This document shows positions 7,853-17,583 of a stretch of 64,000 bases of DNA, one piece after another. A program made the translations under genes and the position numbers. A model generated the notes under the pieces. It worked only from the letters and a program-made list of their open reading frames with translations, was not told the DNA's origin and made no database searches. Each line of letters starts with the position of its first letter. Position 1 is the first letter of the stretch. The DNA is from Rhodanobacter sp. AS-Z3 (GTDB lineage: Bacteria > Pseudomonadota > Gammaproteobacteria > Xanthomonadales > Rhodanobacteraceae): positions 171,501 through 235,500 of the forward strand of contig NZ_CP119392.1 in the NCBI RefSeq assembly GCF_029224025.1, in the 5' to 3' direction.

Positions 7853-9352
7853 CTAGAACTTGTACTGCGCCGACAGGCTCAGCAGGTTGCCGTAGTCCTC
7901 AAAGTTGCCGGTGATCACGTCGTGGGTGCTGCTCGAGCTCTGGATGTGCGCTTGGCTCACGAAGATGTGCGCATACGAGGCGTTGATCTCGAAGTGCTCA
8001 CTGGCCTTGTAACCCACACCCACGGTCACCAGCCGGCGAGTCGCGTCGGGTACGCGCACATCACGTACAGCGAGATAGGTCGGCGAACTGTCCACCGCAA
8101 CGCCGGCACGCAAGGTGAGCTTGCTGTTCAAGTAGTAGTCGCCACCGATCGACGCGTAAATCGTGTTGCGCCAGTTGAACGTCTCGGCAGTATCGGGCTG
8201 CAGCGGAGCCGTGCCGTACTTGACGCGCAGTTCCTTGAACACATCCCACTTGGTGTACGACAGGTCGGCACCAAAGCCGAACTTCTCTTCCTGATGCCAG
8301 TAGCTGGCGCTGATCACGGCCGGAGTCGTGAACGGTGCCGTGCCAGTGGTGTTGGAGAACGGCGGGATGCTGCTGGCGAGTGCCGGGTTGTTCAGCAACA
8401 AGCCATAGCCGGCAGGCACATTGAACTTGCCGGTGCCCTGCAAAACGTGGCTGATCTTGGAGCGGTAGTTCACCGCCAGCTTGTCGTTCGGGGTCATCTT
8501 CCAGAACATGCCCACCTGGTAACCGTAACCCCAGTCATCACCCTTGATGGTGGCAAACCCGTCGACGCCCTGCGGTGTCGCTGCGGCCACACCCGCGGCG
8601 GCGGCCTGACCCTGCGCCACGGCCTGCTGAATCATCGCACCCGCTTGCTGCGGGGTGAGCTGACCGGCCCCGACGGCGGCCTGGATTTGCGCCACGCCCG
8701 CGGCGGTCTGCGCACCGATGGCCTGCTGAATACCCAAGCCCACCGCGTTGAAGTTGATCGCACTGGACAGCTCAGCGGAGGTGCGCTGGGCAATCGCGCT
8801 GACGCCGACGGCAAAGCTGTCGGAAACGTCGAAAGACGCCGAGACCGTCGCGTCCAGCGACTGGAACTTGGACTTGACGCCGTTGTAGCGACCGACCCAG
8901 TCCTTGTCGAACTCGGTCTGGAAGCCAAACGGTACCGAGAAGCCAAAGCCCAGATGGACCTTGTCCGACACCTTGGTCGACATGAACAGGGCCGGGACCG
9001 GCAGCGTCGTGCCGCCGTCGCCGCCATTGCCACCACTGATCGGACGACTCAGCACGTCGCTGGCGCTGCCGGTGAACTTGGTGCTGAAGTTGATCGCCGT
9101 GACATCGGCCTGGAAATAAGTGCCATCCAGTTCCGTCATCGCGGCAGGATTGTTCGTGACCACCGAAACATCACCGCCGGCAGCTGCGGAACCGGCGTAG
9201 GCACGGCCCAGCCCCTTGGCGCTGTTTTCCTTGAGCTGGAAGGCACTGGCGCTGGCGCTGGTTGGCGCAAACGCGGCCACAATGGCGAGGCTCAGCGCGG
9301 CAAGCGCGAGCGGGCGACTAGCACCCTTGAGGGAATGGAAGGTCGTAGGCAT
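7853..9352 (-). CDS. FadL/OmpP1/TodX-family outer-membrane transporter
   Basis: A 499-residue outer-membrane barrel for passive uptake of hydrophobic compounds such as long-chain fatty acids or aromatics. The start at 9352 has AGGAG six bases upstream; an ATG five codons earlier overlaps that site. A signal peptide (LALAALSLAIVAAFAPTSAS) is followed by the family N-terminus AFQLKENSAKGLGRAYAGSA, with NPAAMTELDGTYFQ in the hatch region, and the chain ends in Lys-Phe as expected of an outer-membrane barrel. An unusual Ala/Gln-rich insertion (about residues 205-275, many AQIQAAVG and QQAGAMIQQA-like runs) lies in one predicted loop. The convergent neighbour is an aldehyde dehydrogenase, so a shared hydrophobic substrate is possible but unproven. 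Confidence 0.92.
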   Translation of the reverse strand: MPTTFHSLKGASRPLALAALSLAIVAAFAPTSASASAFQLKENSAKGLGRAYAGSAAAGGDVSVVTNNPAAMTELDGTYFQADVTAINFSTKFTGSASDVLSRPISGGNGGDGGTTLPVPALFMSTKVSDKVHLGFGFSVPFGFQTEFDKDWVGRYNGVKSKFQSLDATVSASFDVSDSFAVGVSAIAQRTSAELSSAINFNAVGLGIQQAIGAQTAAGVAQIQAAVGAGQLTPQQAGAMIQQAVAQGQAAAAGVAAATPQGVDGFATIKGDDWGYGYQVGMFWKMTPNDKLAVNYRSKISHVLQGTGKFNVPAGYGLLLNNPALASSIPPFSNTTGTAPFTTPAVISASYWHQEEKFGFGADLSYTKWDVFKELRVKYGTAPLQPDTAETFNWRNTIYASIGGDYYLNSKLTLRAGVAVDSSPTYLAVRDVRVPDATRRLVTVGVGYKASEHFEINASYAHIFVSQAHIQSSSSTHDVITGNFEDYGNLLSLSAQYKF

Positions 9353-9627
9353 CACTTGCTCCTGCATTTCATGTGGCGGCCGGTGGTACGCGTGGTTGTC
9401 GCGAAGGACGAGGTAGCGTCATTGAATTCATACGTGCGTTTGAACTGCCTCGACGGCACTTTGCCGCCTCGTTGAAGACGTTGCAAGTGCAATCGCAACA
9501 AATTGATAACATTGCCTGCCGACGCCCACCGTTCGGTGCGTCGTCAGCCCACACTCAGCCATACCGCGCCCGCCACTGCTACGCTCGGCGGTCGGGCTCT
9601 TCCCACCATCCACCCGCGAGTATCGCC

Positions 9628-9921
9628 ATGCAATGCTTTGTCTACGCCAGCCTGCGCAAGGCTGGCAGCTACCTGTGGCTGACCAAACGCGATGGCTTCG
9701 ATGCGCTGCCGGAATCGCTGGTCACGCTGCTGGGTGAACTGCGTTTCGTTATGGAAGTTCCACTCGACGCGCAGCGCAAATTACCGGTCGAGGACGCCGT
9801 GCAAGTGCTCGCCCACCTGCATGAGCAAGGATGGCATTTGCAGGTGCCACCGAAGGAGTCCCTGGCGACCGCCAACCATCCCGCGTATACGCACTCGCCG
9901 CAGAATGATCGCGGCGAATGA
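9628..9921 (+). CDS. YcgL-domain protein
   Basis: A 97-residue protein of the YcgL family, small cytosolic proteins of unknown function in gammaproteobacteria. The family N-terminus is plain (MQCFVYASLRKAGSYLWL), then LGELRFVMEVPLD and the conserved GWHLQVPP. The open frame runs from 9373 but the family start is the ATG at 9628. It lies on the same strand 74 bases before the ankyrin gene, an arrangement that may be conserved in Xanthomonadales. Confidence 0.88.
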   Translation: MQCFVYASLRKAGSYLWLTKRDGFDALPESLVTLLGELRFVMEVPLDAQRKLPVEDAVQVLAHLHEQGWHLQVPPKESLATANHPAYTHSPQNDRGE

Positions 9922-9995
9922 ACAAAGCTTCATTCTGTTGCCCGCGTTAACACTTGGTTACCGTCTGCACCTTCAACGATTTCTATACTGTCTCC

Positions 9996-12900
9996 ATGAC
10001 CCAGCCCAAATCGCGTCGCCATCCGCCCTTCCTGCAAGCCTTGGCCTGGTTCTTACCCGGTTCGCTGGCGGTCTTCGCGGCCGGACTGGTCACTCATCCG
10101 CTGACCCTGATCCCCTTGCTGCTGGCCAACGCCTTGACCCTTGCCGCGGTCTGCCACGCGATCGGCTTTGATCCCGAACCGCAGTTCATGCGCACCGTGC
10201 TGCGCCGGGGCGCCGCGCACCTGGTGATGTTCACTGGCTACACCGTGCTGGTGTTCGCGCTGGTCGCCTGGCCGATGATGCAACTGACTCACACACCCAG
10301 CCTCAGTGCCGCGCTGCTGCTGGCCGCCGCGCTGGTGTTGGCACTGGTGGCGCTGTGGCGACTGTGGCCCGCTTATGGGCTGCTGTTTCTGTGGGATGAC
10401 GCCTACCCGCGCCAACGTGACGGTTCGTGGATCTTCACCGCTACCTTGCGCAGCATCGCATTTGCCCGCCATCTGTCGCGCGAAGAACGCTTCTTCAGCC
10501 ACTTTCTGCCGGTCGCCTTCTCGATGCTGGTGCTCTCTTTTGGCGCCATCGCACTGACCGGCTTGTATGGCGTGCTGCCGCCGGAGCCGCGCATTGCGGC
10601 GATCGTGCTCTACGGCATCGTGCTGCTGCCACTGGGTTGCCTGGTCATCGCCAACCGCACGCTTCGTGCGCTGTTGTGCGAAAGCCGCCACTCGCGCCGG
10701 CGCGTCGACCAAACGCCAAGCACCGCGCACCGGCCTACCCTCACCGAAAGCGAACGTACTGCCGGTACCCCTGATCAGGCAGCAGCGCTGCTCGCCGCCA
10801 CCCGCGATGGCGATATCGAACGCGCACTGGCTCTGCTCGAAGTGGGTGCCGCTCCGGACACGGCACCGCCGGCGGAGGACCGCGACCAGCGCCCGGTCTT
10901 GATGCTGGCCGCGCTATTGCCGGACACCCGCTTGTTGCGCGCGCTGATCGCCAAGGGCGCCGACGTCAATCACGCCAGTGGCGGCCTGACCCCGCTGCTG
11001 GCCGCCACCCGCGACAGTTGGCATGGTCGCGCCGAAGCCGTGCTGACCTTGCTGGCCAACGGCGCCAGCCCGCTGGCCACCGATGCCGAAGGCAACACCG
11101 CGCTGCACGGAGCGGTGCTCAGCGCCGATGCCGGCGTGGCGGCCATGTTGCTGGACGCCGCCGCACCCATCAACGCGCTCAACCAGGCCGGCATCAGCCC
11201 GCTGGCCAACGCCTGTCGTGCGGCCAACTGGCCGCTGGTGAAATTCCTGCTGGAGCATGGCGCCAAACCGGCACCTGCCGACGGTGAGCCCGCACTGGTC
11301 GCCGCCAGCAGCATTGCCGACGATGACATCGAAGGCGTGAAGCTGCTGCTCAAGCATCGCGCGGCCATCAATGCGCTCGACGCGCGCCATCGACACGCCT
11401 TGATCACGGCCGCCAGTGAAGGGCACGAGCAAATCGCCCGCGTACTTTGTGCAGCGAACGCGGACGTGAACCTGGTCGACATGCACGGAAGCAGTGCGCT
11501 GATGGAAGCCGCACGCGCCGGTGCCGGCGGCATCGTGCAGCTATTGGCTGAAGCGAAAGCCGATGCCGGCCTGCGCGACGACCATGGCCGCGACGCACTG
11601 ACCCTCGCCTGCCAGTCACCGCGTGCCGACGCGGATACCGTGCGTGCACTGCTGGCGCTGGGGGCCGCACCCAAGGTGCCCGGCACGGATGGTCGCAGCG
11701 CGCTCGACCACGCCGCCGCAGCCGGGCGCTGGGATCTGGTCGCCCTGCTCGATCCGGATACGCCGCTGCCAGCGAGTCTCAGCGCAGATGTCTTGACCGA
11801 GGGCGCCGATACACCGGGACACCTGCTTGAGGCGCTGCGCTCGGGCCACTGGGCGGTCGTTTCCGGTTTCAACAGTCGTGTGCGTGAATGGCCACAGACC
11901 GATCTGGCCAGACTGTACCTCGATCTGTCGACGCCCGGCCTCGCGGCAGGCCGGCGCTGGCTGCTCGATCACGGGCTGGCTGCCGAAGCACGACTTGAAG
12001 CACCACGCACCGATGATGCCGATACTGGCGAAATCGCCGAGCTGCCGCCGCTGGGCCAGCGCCTGTTCGATGCCTTGCTGCGTCGACTACCAGACACTAC
12101 CGAGGCGCTCGACGACCTGCTGCAGGCTGGCGCAAGTCCCGCCGGCGCCGGCTTGCTGGCGCTGGCCTTGCTGCACGCGAACGGCGCGGCACAAGCAGCG
12201 GCCTTGCCCATGAAAATGCTTGAAGCAGGCGCCGATCCATTCGGCCCGGATGCACGTGGCCGCACACCGTTGCAGTTGGCCGCGAACACCGCGCAGTCGG
12301 CCTTGCTGCAGGCCCTGCTGGAACGTGGTTGCGACCCGAATGCTCGCGACCGCGACGGCCGCACACCGCTGTTTTCTGCGCTCGAACACGGCGCCAAGGC
12401 ACTGCCGCTGGTACGTGCACTGATCGCCCACGGCGCCGATCCTGAAGCAGCCGATGCCAACGGTGAAACTGCGCTGGGCTTGTCGCTGGAACATCCTGCC
12501 GTCGAGCGCTGGCTCGATTGGCGTGACTGGTCCCGACCGAACCGTGCGCTGCGTGCCAATGATCTCCCCGCCGCGGCCAGGGCTGGCGCACTGACCAGCG
12601 TGCAGCGCCTGCTGGAACTGGGTTTTGCCGTGGACACCCGCGACGAACAAGGCGCCACCGCACTGTTACATGCCTGCGGCGCCGGTCATCGCGATATCGC
12701 TGCCTGCCTGCTGGAAGCCTCCGCCGACCCGACGCTGGCTGCGCGCAGCGGCGTCACTCCACTCGCCGCCGCCGTCGCCGCACGACGCGAAGCGCTGGTG
12801 GCGTTGTTGCTGCAACACCAGGTGGCAGTCGACCAGCGTTTGCCAAATGACGCTACGGCGTTGATGGCAGCGGCCGCGATGGGCTATCCGGAAATTGCCG

Positions 12901-13430
12901 AGCAATTGATCGACGCCGGCGCCGACATCGAAGCCGTCGACAGCGCCGGGCGCAGTGCATTGCATGCCGCGGCCCAGTTCGGCTTCGAGCACAACGACAG
13001 CCTGCGGGCGCGGCGCCTGTTCGACGTGCTGCTCAAGCGTGGCGCCGAGATCAACCACGCCGACAACGAGGGCAAGACGCCACTGTTGTTGTTGCTCGGC
13101 GCACAGCTGCGGCCCGGCAGCAACTGCGACGCCACCCACATCGGGGCACTGATACCGCTGTTGCTCGATGCCGGTGCCCAGGTTGCGCATGCCGATCAGC
13201 GCGGCGTCACCGCTCTGCACGCCTGCGCCATGCATGCGCTGCTGCCGCCAGCACGCGTGCTGCTGTCGCGTGGTGCCGACCGCAACGCCACCGATGCGTT
13301 CGGGCGCACCGCCGCCGAAGTGGCACGGCAACTCGGCTATGTCGACATCGCCCACGAACTGACCGCACGCAGCGGTACGATCCCCAGCGTGCGGCAGACC
13401 TTGCGCCAGCCCGCGCAGCCGGCAGACTAG
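9996..13430 (+). CDS. large membrane-anchored ankyrin-repeat protein
   Basis: A 1144-residue protein with two parts. Residues 1-230 hold about five to six hydrophobic segments (for example FLPGSLAVFAAGLV, SAALLLAAALVLALVALWRL, LVLSFGAIALTGLYGVL, AAIVLYGIVLLPLGCLVIA), so it is an inner-membrane protein. Residues about 250-590 and 690-1130 are two blocks of ankyrin repeats (DGRTPLFSAL, EGNTALHGAV, AGRSALHAAAQFG and many more), split by a region around 600-680 without clear repeats. Ankyrin repeats bind proteins, so it may scaffold a membrane complex; no enzyme domain is seen. The ATG at 9996 is preferred to an upstream TTG at 9954, though no strong ribosome site precedes either. A hairpin follows the stop. 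Confidence 0.88.
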   Translation: MTQPKSRRHPPFLQALAWFLPGSLAVFAAGLVTHPLTLIPLLLANALTLAAVCHAIGFDPEPQFMRTVLRRGAAHLVMFTGYTVLVFALVAWPMMQLTHTPSLSAALLLAAALVLALVALWRLWPAYGLLFLWDDAYPRQRDGSWIFTATLRSIAFARHLSREERFFSHFLPVAFSMLVLSFGAIALTGLYGVLPPEPRIAAIVLYGIVLLPLGCLVIANRTLRALLCESRHSRRRVDQTPSTAHRPTLTESERTAGTPDQAAALLAATRDGDIERALALLEVGAAPDTAPPAEDRDQRPVLMLAALLPDTRLLRALIAKGADVNHASGGLTPLLAATRDSWHGRAEAVLTLLANGASPLATDAEGNTALHGAVLSADAGVAAMLLDAAAPINALNQAGISPLANACRAANWPLVKFLLEHGAKPAPADGEPALVAASSIADDDIEGVKLLLKHRAAINALDARHRHALITAASEGHEQIARVLCAANADVNLVDMHGSSALMEAARAGAGGIVQLLAEAKADAGLRDDHGRDALTLACQSPRADADTVRALLALGAAPKVPGTDGRSALDHAAAAGRWDLVALLDPDTPLPASLSADVLTEGADTPGHLLEALRSGHWAVVSGFNSRVREWPQTDLARLYLDLSTPGLAAGRRWLLDHGLAAEARLEAPRTDDADTGEIAELPPLGQRLFDALLRRLPDTTEALDDLLQAGASPAGAGLLALALLHANGAAQAAALPMKMLEAGADPFGPDARGRTPLQLAANTAQSALLQALLERGCDPNARDRDGRTPLFSALEHGAKALPLVRALIAHGADPEAADANGETALGLSLEHPAVERWLDWRDWSRPNRALRANDLPAAARAGALTSVQRLLELGFAVDTRDEQGATALLHACGAGHRDIAACLLEASADPTLAARSGVTPLAAAVAARREALVALLLQHQVAVDQRLPNDATALMAAAAMGYPEIAEQLIDAGADIEAVDSAGRSALHAAAQFGFEHNDSLRARRLFDVLLKRGAEINHADNEGKTPLLLLLGAQLRPGSNCDATHIGALIPLLLDAGAQVAHADQRGVTALHACAMHALLPPARVLLSRGADRNATDAFGRTAAEVARQLGYVDIAHELTARSGTIPSVRQTLRQPAQPAD

Positions 13431-13442
13431 GCACGCCTTGAA

Positions 13443-13473
13443 CGAAGTCCGGCCGCACAGCGACCGGACTTCG
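13443..13473. terminator. hairpin between convergent genes
   Basis: CGAAGTCCGG (13443-13452) pairs with CCGGACTTCG (13464-13473), with a further CG pair possible inside. It fills most of the 46-base gap between the ankyrin gene and the convergent antiporter gene. There is no long T run, so it is probably a weak bidirectional terminator. Confidence 0.65.
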
Positions 13474-13476
13474 GCG

Positions 13477-15309
13477 TCAGTCGCCGTCGCCTGCCTGTGC
13501 CGTGGTCGGGTCGCGTTCACGCTCGCGCTCAGCGCTGCGCTCGGCGTCGGCCTCGAACAATTGCTGCAGATCGATCAGCGCATCGCGATTGCTCTGGATC
13601 AGCTTGGTCTCGTCGTCGTAAACCAGCGCCTGCCTTTTCAGCAAGGCCTCGTCATAGCGACGAAAGCGCTCGACCCGGTCCGCCGCCAGTTCGGGCGACA
13701 GCCCCAGTGCCTCCAGCGTCTTCCGGGTCATCTTGAGACTGGAGTGGAACGTCTCGCGCACCGGCTCTTCCACGCCCATGTCCATCAGCCGAAATACATG
13801 CTGGCGATTGCGTGCTCGCGCGATGATTTTCAGGTGTGGGTACTGCCGCCGAACCAGCCGCGCGGTGCGCAGGTTGGCCTCCGGATCGTCGGTGGCCAGC
13901 ACGAACACCTCAGCCTTGTCGGCGTGCGCGGCACGCAACAGTTCCGGTCGCGCCGGATCGCCAAAGAACAGATCAATGCTGCCAAATCGACGCGACAGAT
14001 CCACCTGTTCGGCTGAATGTTCCAGCGCCACGAACGGGATACCTTGCGCGCGCAACAAGCGGGCAATGATCTGGCCCACGCGGCCGAAACCGGCAATGAT
14101 CACCCGTGGCGGCGCCGCATCGATGGCGTCGAATTCACGCGTGGGTTTCTTCGGCCGCAGGTGCAGGCCACGCGCCGCCAATACCACCAGCAGTGGCGTC
14201 AACGCCATCGACAAGGTGATCGCCAGCACCAGCGCATCACGTTGGCTCACCGCAATCAGCTGCTGCTCGGCGGCCTGGCGCAACACCACGAAGGCAAACT
14301 CGCCACCGCAGGCAAGCAACACCAGCAGACGCAAGGTATCGGAACGGTTGAGCCCGGCCAGCAGTCGTCCCAGCGGCCACAACAGCAGCCCCTTCAACAG
14401 CAACAAGGCGACCACCAGCTCCAGGATCAGCAGCGGCTGATGCAGCAACAGCGAGACATCCATCGACATGCCGACGCTGATGAAGAACAAACCCAGCAGC
14501 AGGCCCTTGAACGGCTCGATGTTCGATTCCAGCTCGTGCCGATACTCGGAGTCGGCCAGCACCATGCCGGCGAGAAACGCACCCAGGGTTGCCGACGCGC
14601 CGGTCAGCTCCATCAACAAGGCAACGCCCGTCACCACCAGCAAGGCGGTGGCAGTAAACACCTCAGCCGAATCAGCCCTGGCCACGAAGCGAAAGATCGG
14701 ACGCAGCAGATAGCGACCACCAACAACCACGGCGATAATCATGCCTACCGTGCGCAATACCGCGATCAGGTTGAAGTCCTGGGCGGTGGACGAGGCCAGC
14801 AACGGCACCGCAGCAATCAACGGAATGGCCGCCAGATCCTGAAACAACAGAATCGAGAACACCTGGCGCCCATAGGCCGAGCCAGCTTCCTTGCGCTCGG
14901 CCAGAATCTGCAGACCGAACGCCGTGGACGATAGCGCCAGACTGCCACCCACGATCACCGCCGCCTTCCCGCTCAGGCCGAACAGGTAGTAGCTGGCCGC
15001 GGCAATCGCGATCGTGGTTGCCAGCACCTGTGCCAGGCCCGTGCCGAATACCGACCGGCGCATCACCCACAGCCGCTGCGGCGAAAGTTCGAGGCCGATC
15101 ACGAACAGCATCAGCACCACGCCGAACTCGGACACCGTGGCGACGCCTTCGGTGTCGCTGATCAGACCAAGCAGTTGCGGGCCAATCACGATGCCAGCCA
15201 ACAGGTAGCCAAGCACGGCCCCCAGCCGGAAACGCTTGGTCAGCGGCACGGCAATCACCGTGGCCAGCAGGAACACCACTGCGGTCTGCAGAATTTTGTG
15301 GCTGTCCAT
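13477..15309 (-). CDS. CPA2-family monovalent cation:proton antiporter (KefB/KefC-like)
   Basis: A 610-residue inner-membrane protein. Residues 1-385 have about 12 hydrophobic segments with family motifs GYLLAGIVIGP, FVIGLELSP and LSSTAFGLQIL; residues about 405-525 form a TrkA-N (RCK) nucleotide-binding domain with the Rossmann start VIIAGFGRVGQIIARLL. It should exchange K+ or Na+ for H+, gated by nucleotide or by glutathione adducts as in KefB/KefC. The C-terminal 30 residues are highly charged (ERSAERERERDPTT). No KefF/KefG-type ancillary oxidoreductase gene lies beside it, so whether it is a glutathione-gated K+ efflux system is open. Confidence 0.9.
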   Translation of the reverse strand: MDSHKILQTAVVFLLATVIAVPLTKRFRLGAVLGYLLAGIVIGPQLLGLISDTEGVATVSEFGVVLMLFVIGLELSPQRLWVMRRSVFGTGLAQVLATTIAIAAASYYLFGLSGKAAVIVGGSLALSSTAFGLQILAERKEAGSAYGRQVFSILLFQDLAAIPLIAAVPLLASSTAQDFNLIAVLRTVGMIIAVVVGGRYLLRPIFRFVARADSAEVFTATALLVVTGVALLMELTGASATLGAFLAGMVLADSEYRHELESNIEPFKGLLLGLFFISVGMSMDVSLLLHQPLLILELVVALLLLKGLLLWPLGRLLAGLNRSDTLRLLVLLACGGEFAFVVLRQAAEQQLIAVSQRDALVLAITLSMALTPLLVVLAARGLHLRPKKPTREFDAIDAAPPRVIIAGFGRVGQIIARLLRAQGIPFVALEHSAEQVDLSRRFGSIDLFFGDPARPELLRAAHADKAEVFVLATDDPEANLRTARLVRRQYPHLKIIARARNRQHVFRLMDMGVEEPVRETFHSSLKMTRKTLEALGLSPELAADRVERFRRYDEALLKRQALVYDDETKLIQSNRDALIDLQQLFEADAERSAERERERDPTTAQAGDGD

Positions 15310-15384
15310 GCGCCAGCGACTCCAGTCAGGAAGTGCCGATTATTCCACGCGAGGACGACATGCCACCGTCGACGTGTCGTTCGT

Positions 15385-17277
15385 TCATTCGTCCAGATGC
15401 ACCTTGCCACTGCGGAAGTGACAAATACGGTTGCGTCCTTTCGCCTTGGCGGCGTACAGCGCCTTGTCGGCAGCATTGACCAGGGTGCCGGGATCAGCCA
15501 TGCCCGGCTCCTTGCACGCAATGCCGATGCTGACCGTGACGCTCAGCCATTCGGCCTCGAAACGCACCTTCAGCTCAGCCACCGCCTTGCGCAAACGCTC
15601 GGCGGCAATCAACGAGGACTTCAGATTGGCATTGCGGCAGATCACCAGAAATTCCTCTCCGCCCATGCGACAAACGGTGTCTTCCTTGCGCGCGGAATTG
15701 CGCATCACTTCCGCCACCGCGCCAAGTACCTTGTCACCCACGGCATGGCCGTGCGTGTCGTTCACTTCCTTGAACTTGTCGATGTCGATCATCATCATCG
15801 TCACCGGTTCGCCGGAGCGCTCGCAGGCGCTCCATGCCTGGGTCAACGCTTCCATGCCGGCACGCCGATTCTGCAGGCCGGTCAGTTGATCAATCAGCGC
15901 ATAACGCTGCAACTTTCGATTGCTCAACGCCAGCTCGGCAGAAAATTGCTTGAGTTGGGCCCGGTCCTGCTCCCAGTGACCAAGCAACTTCACGTACTGC
16001 CTGGCCGCGCTCATGCGCAACGGCAACAGGCGAGCCACCTCGGCCGGACTGAGGCAATCGTTGATCCGGGCTTCCGCTGCCTGATTGATTTCACCGGGCG
16101 AGTCCATGTTCGCCAGCATGATCAGATAAATGGACTGCCCCCACGAAGTGGCGCGCAAGGCATGGCAGAACGCCCAGCCATCCATGCCGGGAAGGCGCGC
16201 ATCGACAATCACGATCTGTGGCACCAGTTGCACCGCCAACGCCAGACCCTCCTCAGCATCCTCGGCGGAGTGCACGACCTGACCGGTCATCTCGCCCACG
16301 ACTTTTTCCAGAGCCATCCGCACGTCCCGCGCGCCGGATACCCACAGCACGTTGGTCATGGTCGGGATCGACTTGCCTGCCAATACCTCACGCGGCGCGC
16401 TGATCAACTCGGCAAACGGCAGCTCGTCGCTGTCCGGCACATTCAGCAACTCACTCCAGTTACGCCAGCGTGCGTGGACGTTGTCGATCAACACACTCAA
16501 TTCATCGGCATCAAGGCCGATCTTTCCACCCAGCAGCATCAACTCGGCGACATGCGCATGGCGCTCGTCCGCCGGCGCCAGACTCATGTCAGCCAACCGC
16601 TTCGCCTGGTGGAACAGGTGGGTGAGCTGGTGCGGTCGCGAGCCCTCCGCAAAACCGGACGTCTCGGGCGCCTCGTGGAACAGCACCGGCTCGGCCAGTG
16701 CGTTGGGAATGCCACACTCCTGCAGGATCGCCGACGTAAGCTCGTTGTGATCGATATGCAGGTGCTGTCGTTCCTGCTCCACCGTTTGCTCGGTCGATTC
16801 CCGCAGGAAGCGGGCGTACTCTTCCGGATACAGCGTGGCCAACGCCAGATAGCCGATCTGTGCCAGCAGCCCACAGGCAAACAGTTCGTCAGGTGGCGCG
16901 ATGCGAACGCACTTGCCGAGCTCCTGCATGGCCACTGCCATCAACAACGAGCGCGACCAGAACCGCGAATAGTCGAATGCCGCGCAGGCGCCGTTGCGAT
17001 ATTGGTCGACCAGCGAAAAACCCATCGCCAACTGGCGCACGACCGTCAGACCAAGGCGAACGATGGCGTCGGGAACACTGGCAATCGGGCGACCCGCGAC
17101 ATTGGCGGCGTTGGCCATGTGCAACAGTCGGCTCGCCGTGACCGGATCGGTCTGCACCAGCCGGCTGATTTCCTCCAGGGTGGCATCTTCGCGCCGGCTG
17201 ATCTGCATGATCGCCAGCGCCACACCCTTGGGACTGGGCAATCCGCCATTGATTCGCAATTGTTCGATGGCTGTCAT
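15385..17277 (-). CDS. HDOD - receiver-like - GGDEF protein (putative diguanylate cyclase)
   Basis: A 630-residue signalling protein with three domains: an N-terminal HDOD domain (about residues 10-210; EEISRLVQTDPVTASRLLHMANAA begins it, seen as the IQTDP/SRLLHMAN pattern), a response-receiver-like domain (about 311-430, with the acceptor Asp in IVDARLPGMDGW near residue 357), and a C-terminal GGDEF domain (about 465-625). The active site reads GGEEF (near 539), a functional variant, and Arg-Lys-Glu-Asp five residues upstream matches the RxxD inhibitory site, so synthesis of cyclic di-GMP with product feedback is predicted. It stands alone, with no partner kinase nearby. Confidence 0.88.
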   Translation of the reverse strand: MTAIEQLRINGGLPSPKGVALAIMQISRREDATLEEISRLVQTDPVTASRLLHMANAANVAGRPIASVPDAIVRLGLTVVRQLAMGFSLVDQYRNGACAAFDYSRFWSRSLLMAVAMQELGKCVRIAPPDELFACGLLAQIGYLALATLYPEEYARFLRESTEQTVEQERQHLHIDHNELTSAILQECGIPNALAEPVLFHEAPETSGFAEGSRPHQLTHLFHQAKRLADMSLAPADERHAHVAELMLLGGKIGLDADELSVLIDNVHARWRNWSELLNVPDSDELPFAELISAPREVLAGKSIPTMTNVLWVSGARDVRMALEKVVGEMTGQVVHSAEDAEEGLALAVQLVPQIVIVDARLPGMDGWAFCHALRATSWGQSIYLIMLANMDSPGEINQAAEARINDCLSPAEVARLLPLRMSAARQYVKLLGHWEQDRAQLKQFSAELALSNRKLQRYALIDQLTGLQNRRAGMEALTQAWSACERSGEPVTMMMIDIDKFKEVNDTHGHAVGDKVLGAVAEVMRNSARKEDTVCRMGGEEFLVICRNANLKSSLIAAERLRKAVAELKVRFEAEWLSVTVSIGIACKEPGMADPGTLVNAADKALYAAKAKGRNRICHFRSGKVHLDE

Positions 17278-17583
17278 GCATTGGCACCAGGGTTGTCGGT
17301 CAGGCGGGGTTGTCGATCAGACGGTGGTACAGACACACATACGACAAATCCAGATCCAGGTGCGTGTGCTAAGCGGCGTTCGGACACGAAAGCCCCAACG
17401 CGGCAATGCCGCCCGAGGCTGTGAGGAGATCTACGGACGCGACTGCAGGCCCGGTTATCGGCCATGCATTAATTTACTTTAATTCGTGGCTGACACGTTC
17501 AGTCCGCGTCATTCCAGCCGTGCAAGCCGCGAGCCGGATCTGCACGCCTGCAGACCCGGTCGCCCCGCGGCACTTACGCAGGC
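17278..17583. other. 306-base intergenic stretch
   Basis: The gap lies between the GGDEF gene start and the M3 peptidase gene end, both on the minus strand, so it should hold the promoter of the GGDEF gene and any 3' signal of nothing else. An AT-rich patch near 17465-17488 (GCATTAATTTACTTTAATTC) stands out from the GC-rich surroundings, and there is a small GCGGC/GCCGC inverted repeat at 17400-17412. I see no gene or RNA in it. Confidence 0.5.

Noticed and set aside
17340..17415. Possible tRNA-like fold in the spacer before the M3 peptidase
   Set aside because: The sequence lacks a T-loop GTTCGAATC-type motif and a paired acceptor stem; only a 5-bp hairpin is present.
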